From assembly GCA_013153135.1 (NCBI GenBank), contig JAADFA010000049.1, positions 1 to 6,711 of the forward strand: a stretch of 6,711 nt of DNA. The letters run 5' to 3'. Made by a program: the position numbers and the translations under genes. The notes beneath the pieces were generated by a model. The model was not told where the DNA came from, made no database searches, and saw nothing but the letters and a program-made list of their open reading frames with translations. The DNA comes from Chloroflexota bacterium (lineage in GTDB: Bacteria > Chloroflexota > Anaerolineae > Anaerolineales > DRMV01). Below are positions 5,117 to 6,711 of the stretch, in pieces (within the stretch, counting starts at the first letter, position 1; every line of letters starts with the position of its first letter).

Positions 5117-6262
5117 ATGGCCACGAACGCAATTCAGCCCCCCCAATCCAAAACATCCCTTGGTAACTTCCTCGACCAACTGACCCGACCGGGCGAGCTG
5201 TATGAAAAGCTAGACGATAATAAGGTACGCTGTTACGCGTGCGGCCATCGCTGTCTGATTCGTCCAGGCAGGCGGGGCATCTGCCAGGTGCGTTTCAATA
5301 AAGACGGCGTTCTATACGTACCTTGGGGGTACGTGGCCGCGCTTCAAGTGGATCCAATTGAAAAGAAGCCGTTTTATCATGTCTGGCCCGGTCACGACGC
5401 GCTCACCTTCGGCATGTTGGGCTGTGATTACCATTGCCCTTATTGCCAGAACTGGCTCACATCTCAAGCTTTGCGCGACCCTGTTAGTGACGCGCACATT
5501 CGCTACGTCCACCGCGTCGAACCTGAGGACTTGGTGCGCATGGCCCTGGAGCAAGGGGCTAAAGCTGTGATTTCCTCGTATAACGAACCCCTCATCACCA
5601 GCGAATGGGCCATGGCCATCTTCCGTCCTGCCAAACAGGCAGAATTGATTACGGGTTACGTTTCCAACGGCAACGCGACCCGTGAAGTATTGGAGTACAT
5701 TCGACCGCACACGGATGCGTACAAAATTGATCTCAAAACAATGAACGACAAGAATTACCGACGCCTGGGGGGCGTGCTGCAACGAGTGTTGGATACCATT
5801 CGTATGACCCACGAGATGGGTTTCTGGGTGGAAGTGGTGACGCTCGTCGTGCCTGGCTTTAACGATAGCGAGGACGAGCTGCGCGAAGCCGCGCGTTTTA
5901 TCGCGTCGGTCTCCAAAGACATCCCTTGGCACGTAACCGCGTTCCATCCTGATTACAAAATGACCGATCCACCGCCGACCCGGGTAAATCAGCTCATACG
6001 AGCCGCTGAAATAGGCAAAGAAGAGGGGCTCAACTTCGTGTACGCGGGGAATTTACCCGGTCGCGTGGGACCTTTCGAGCATACCTGGTGCCCCAAGTGC
6101 GGCGAATTGCTCATCCGACGGTACGGCTACATCGTGCAGGAATATCACCTCACGCCGCAAGGTACATGTCCACGTTGCGGCACTCGTATCCCTGGTTTAT
6201 GGCCCAAACGGCCGGAGGACGTCCGGCTTCACGGTCCTGGCCTCCCGCGCCCCCTGGCCTGA
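5117..6262 (+). CDS. amrS: AmmeMemoRadiSam-type radical SAM enzyme
   Basis: This 381-residue protein is a radical SAM enzyme of the COG1180, pyruvate-formate-lyase-activase-like group. Its details fit the radical SAM member of the AmmeMemoRadiSam system, whose reaction is to my knowledge not settled. The N-terminal Cys cluster (Cys39, Cys42, Cys46, Cys56, in CYACGHRC and RRGICQV) precedes VDPIEKKPFYH (78-88). The radical SAM motif is Cys103-x3-Cys107-x2-Cys110 in GCDYHCPYCQNW, which binds a 4Fe-4S cluster and SAM. Further family blocks are SYNEPLITSEW (154-164), VSNGNAT (182-188), DAYKIDLK (200-207), VVPGFNDSE (244-252) and HVTAFHPDYKM (272-282). A C-terminal zinc ribbon has Cys325/Cys328 and Cys351/Cys354. 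AGGAGG at 5104-5109 lies seven bases before the ATG. The usual Memo-like and AMMECR1-like partner genes are not seen here. The symbol is used by family analogy. Confidence 0.9.
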   Translation: MATNAIQPPQSKTSLGNFLDQLTRPGELYEKLDDNKVRCYACGHRCLIRPGRRGICQVRFNKDGVLYVPWGYVAALQVDPIEKKPFYHVWPGHDALTFGMLGCDYHCPYCQNWLTSQALRDPVSDAHIRYVHRVEPEDLVRMALEQGAKAVISSYNEPLITSEWAMAIFRPAKQAELITGYVSNGNATREVLEYIRPHTDAYKIDLKTMNDKNYRRLGGVLQRVLDTIRMTHEMGFWVEVVTLVVPGFNDSEDELREAARFIASVSKDIPWHVTAFHPDYKMTDPPPTRVNQLIRAAEIGKEEGLNFVYAGNLPGRVGPFEHTWCPKCGELLIRRYGYIVQEYHLTPQGTCPRCGTRIPGLWPKRPEDVRLHGPGLPRPLA

Positions 6263-6301
6263 GCGCGCCGCAAGGCGGTTAGCCCAATTTGGGGAGGGGG
6301 T

Positions 6302-6711
6302 ATGACTTATCAAGCTTGGCTCGCGAGGCTCGCCCATCCCAATCCGGACGAGCGGCGCGCGTGGTTACAACGCTGGCCTCAAGCGCCCGAAGCTACAAGG
6401 GCCGACGCCGCGCCGGTATGGCGTCGAGTCGAGAGTTTGGCGGCCAATCCAAGCGAACCGCCCGAGGTGCGCGAGGCCGCGTGGGCCGCGCTCCAAAGCC
6501 CCGCGGCCCACGCGTTTTATGAACGGTACAGCGCCACCACCGACGTCCCCTGGCTGCTGGACTATATTCGCGCGTGGGAAGAAGAAGGTTTGCTTACACC
6601 TGAGCAGGCTCGGGTTTTACGTTGGCGCTATAGTGCCCGATTCCGCCAGGCGCGGGCCCGAGCTTCCCTAGCGGATGAACAACCTGCATGGTCCCTCGGG
6701 CTCAGCCTGGC
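6302..6711 (+). CDS. Trp-rich hypothetical protein, 5' part only
   Basis: The frame is open from the ATG at 6302 to the window edge, giving 136 complete codons, with the stop outside. GGAGG at 6293-6297, inside a purine-rich run at 6291-6300, gives a Shine-Dalgarno four bases from the ATG. The gap to the radical SAM stop is 39 bases with no terminator, so cotranscription is likely. Nine tryptophans fall in the first 130 residues (6, 22, 25, 40, 61, 84, 92, 108, 130). Residues about 84-110, with WEEEGLLTPEQARVLRWRY, resemble the N-terminal segment I associate with DUF2157-type membrane proteins, in which hydrophobic helices follow. The last visible residues (SLGLSLA) could be the start of such a helix. 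Residues about 1-75 look helical and faintly HEAT-like. The family is not recognised with confidence and no function is proposed. Confidence 0.72.
   Translation, partial: MTYQAWLARLAHPNPDERRAWLQRWPQAPEATRADAAPVWRRVESLAANPSEPPEVREAAWAALQSPAAHAFYERYSATTDVPWLLDYIRAWEEEGLLTPEQARVLRWRYSARFRQARARASLADEQPAWSLGLSL

Noticed and set aside
6266..6277. CGCC-GCAA-GGCG hairpin after the radical SAM stop codon
   Set aside because: A four-base-pair stem with no T-run is too weak to be called a terminator.
6289..6522. Plus-strand open frame at the right end (77 codons)
   Set aside because: It is in a different frame from the gene at 6302, has no good ribosome site, and is Arg/Gly-rich as expected of a shadow frame.

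Overview
The window is GC-rich bacterial chromosome. All five well-supported genes lie on the + strand. They look like housekeeping or core genes, with no mobile element, CRISPR array or RNA gene visible. The best guess for the host is a member of Chloroflexota, probably Anaerolineae or a related thermophilic or deep-branching class. The reason is a large TPR protein whose long acidic linker carries repeated 'PDWL/PEWL' motifs and an 'AWLEQLAAKQGAP' module, a style I associate with that phylum. This placement is from memory of family style, not from a search.

Layout. Positions 1-259 hold no confidently called gene. They contain GC-rich inverted and direct repeats and, at 244-252, a near-perfect extended -10 promoter seven bases before gatC. 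Unit 1 is gatC (260-544) and gatA (593-2089), two of the three subunits of the tRNA-dependent amidotransferase, closed by a strong intrinsic terminator at 2129-2158. Unit 2 has its own extended -10 promoter at 2190-2198, then a 775-residue TPR / acidic-linker / TPR protein (2230-4557), then ndk (4583-5038) 25 bases later with a perfect Shine-Dalgarno, and a second intrinsic terminator at 5048-5072. Unit 3 is a radical SAM enzyme of the AmmeMemoRadiSam type (5117-6262), followed 39 bases later by an unrecognised Trp-rich gene (from 6302) that runs off the right edge.

How the genes relate. GatCA, with GatB encoded elsewhere, makes correctly charged Gln-tRNA(Gln) and/or Asn-tRNA(Asn) by amidating mischarged Glu-/Asp-tRNA. 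Ndk equilibrates the (d)NTP pool. The TPR protein is probably a scaffold, and its partners cannot be read from the sequence. The radical SAM enzyme belongs to a conserved but functionally unclear family, and its usual partners (Memo-like and AMMECR1-like) are not in this window. I see no convincing new multi-gene system. The points most worth a second look are the probable leaderless start of gatC, the split-TPR protein with tryptophan motifs in a disordered acidic linker cotranscribed with ndk, a motif recurring just after several stop codons, and the partial last gene.
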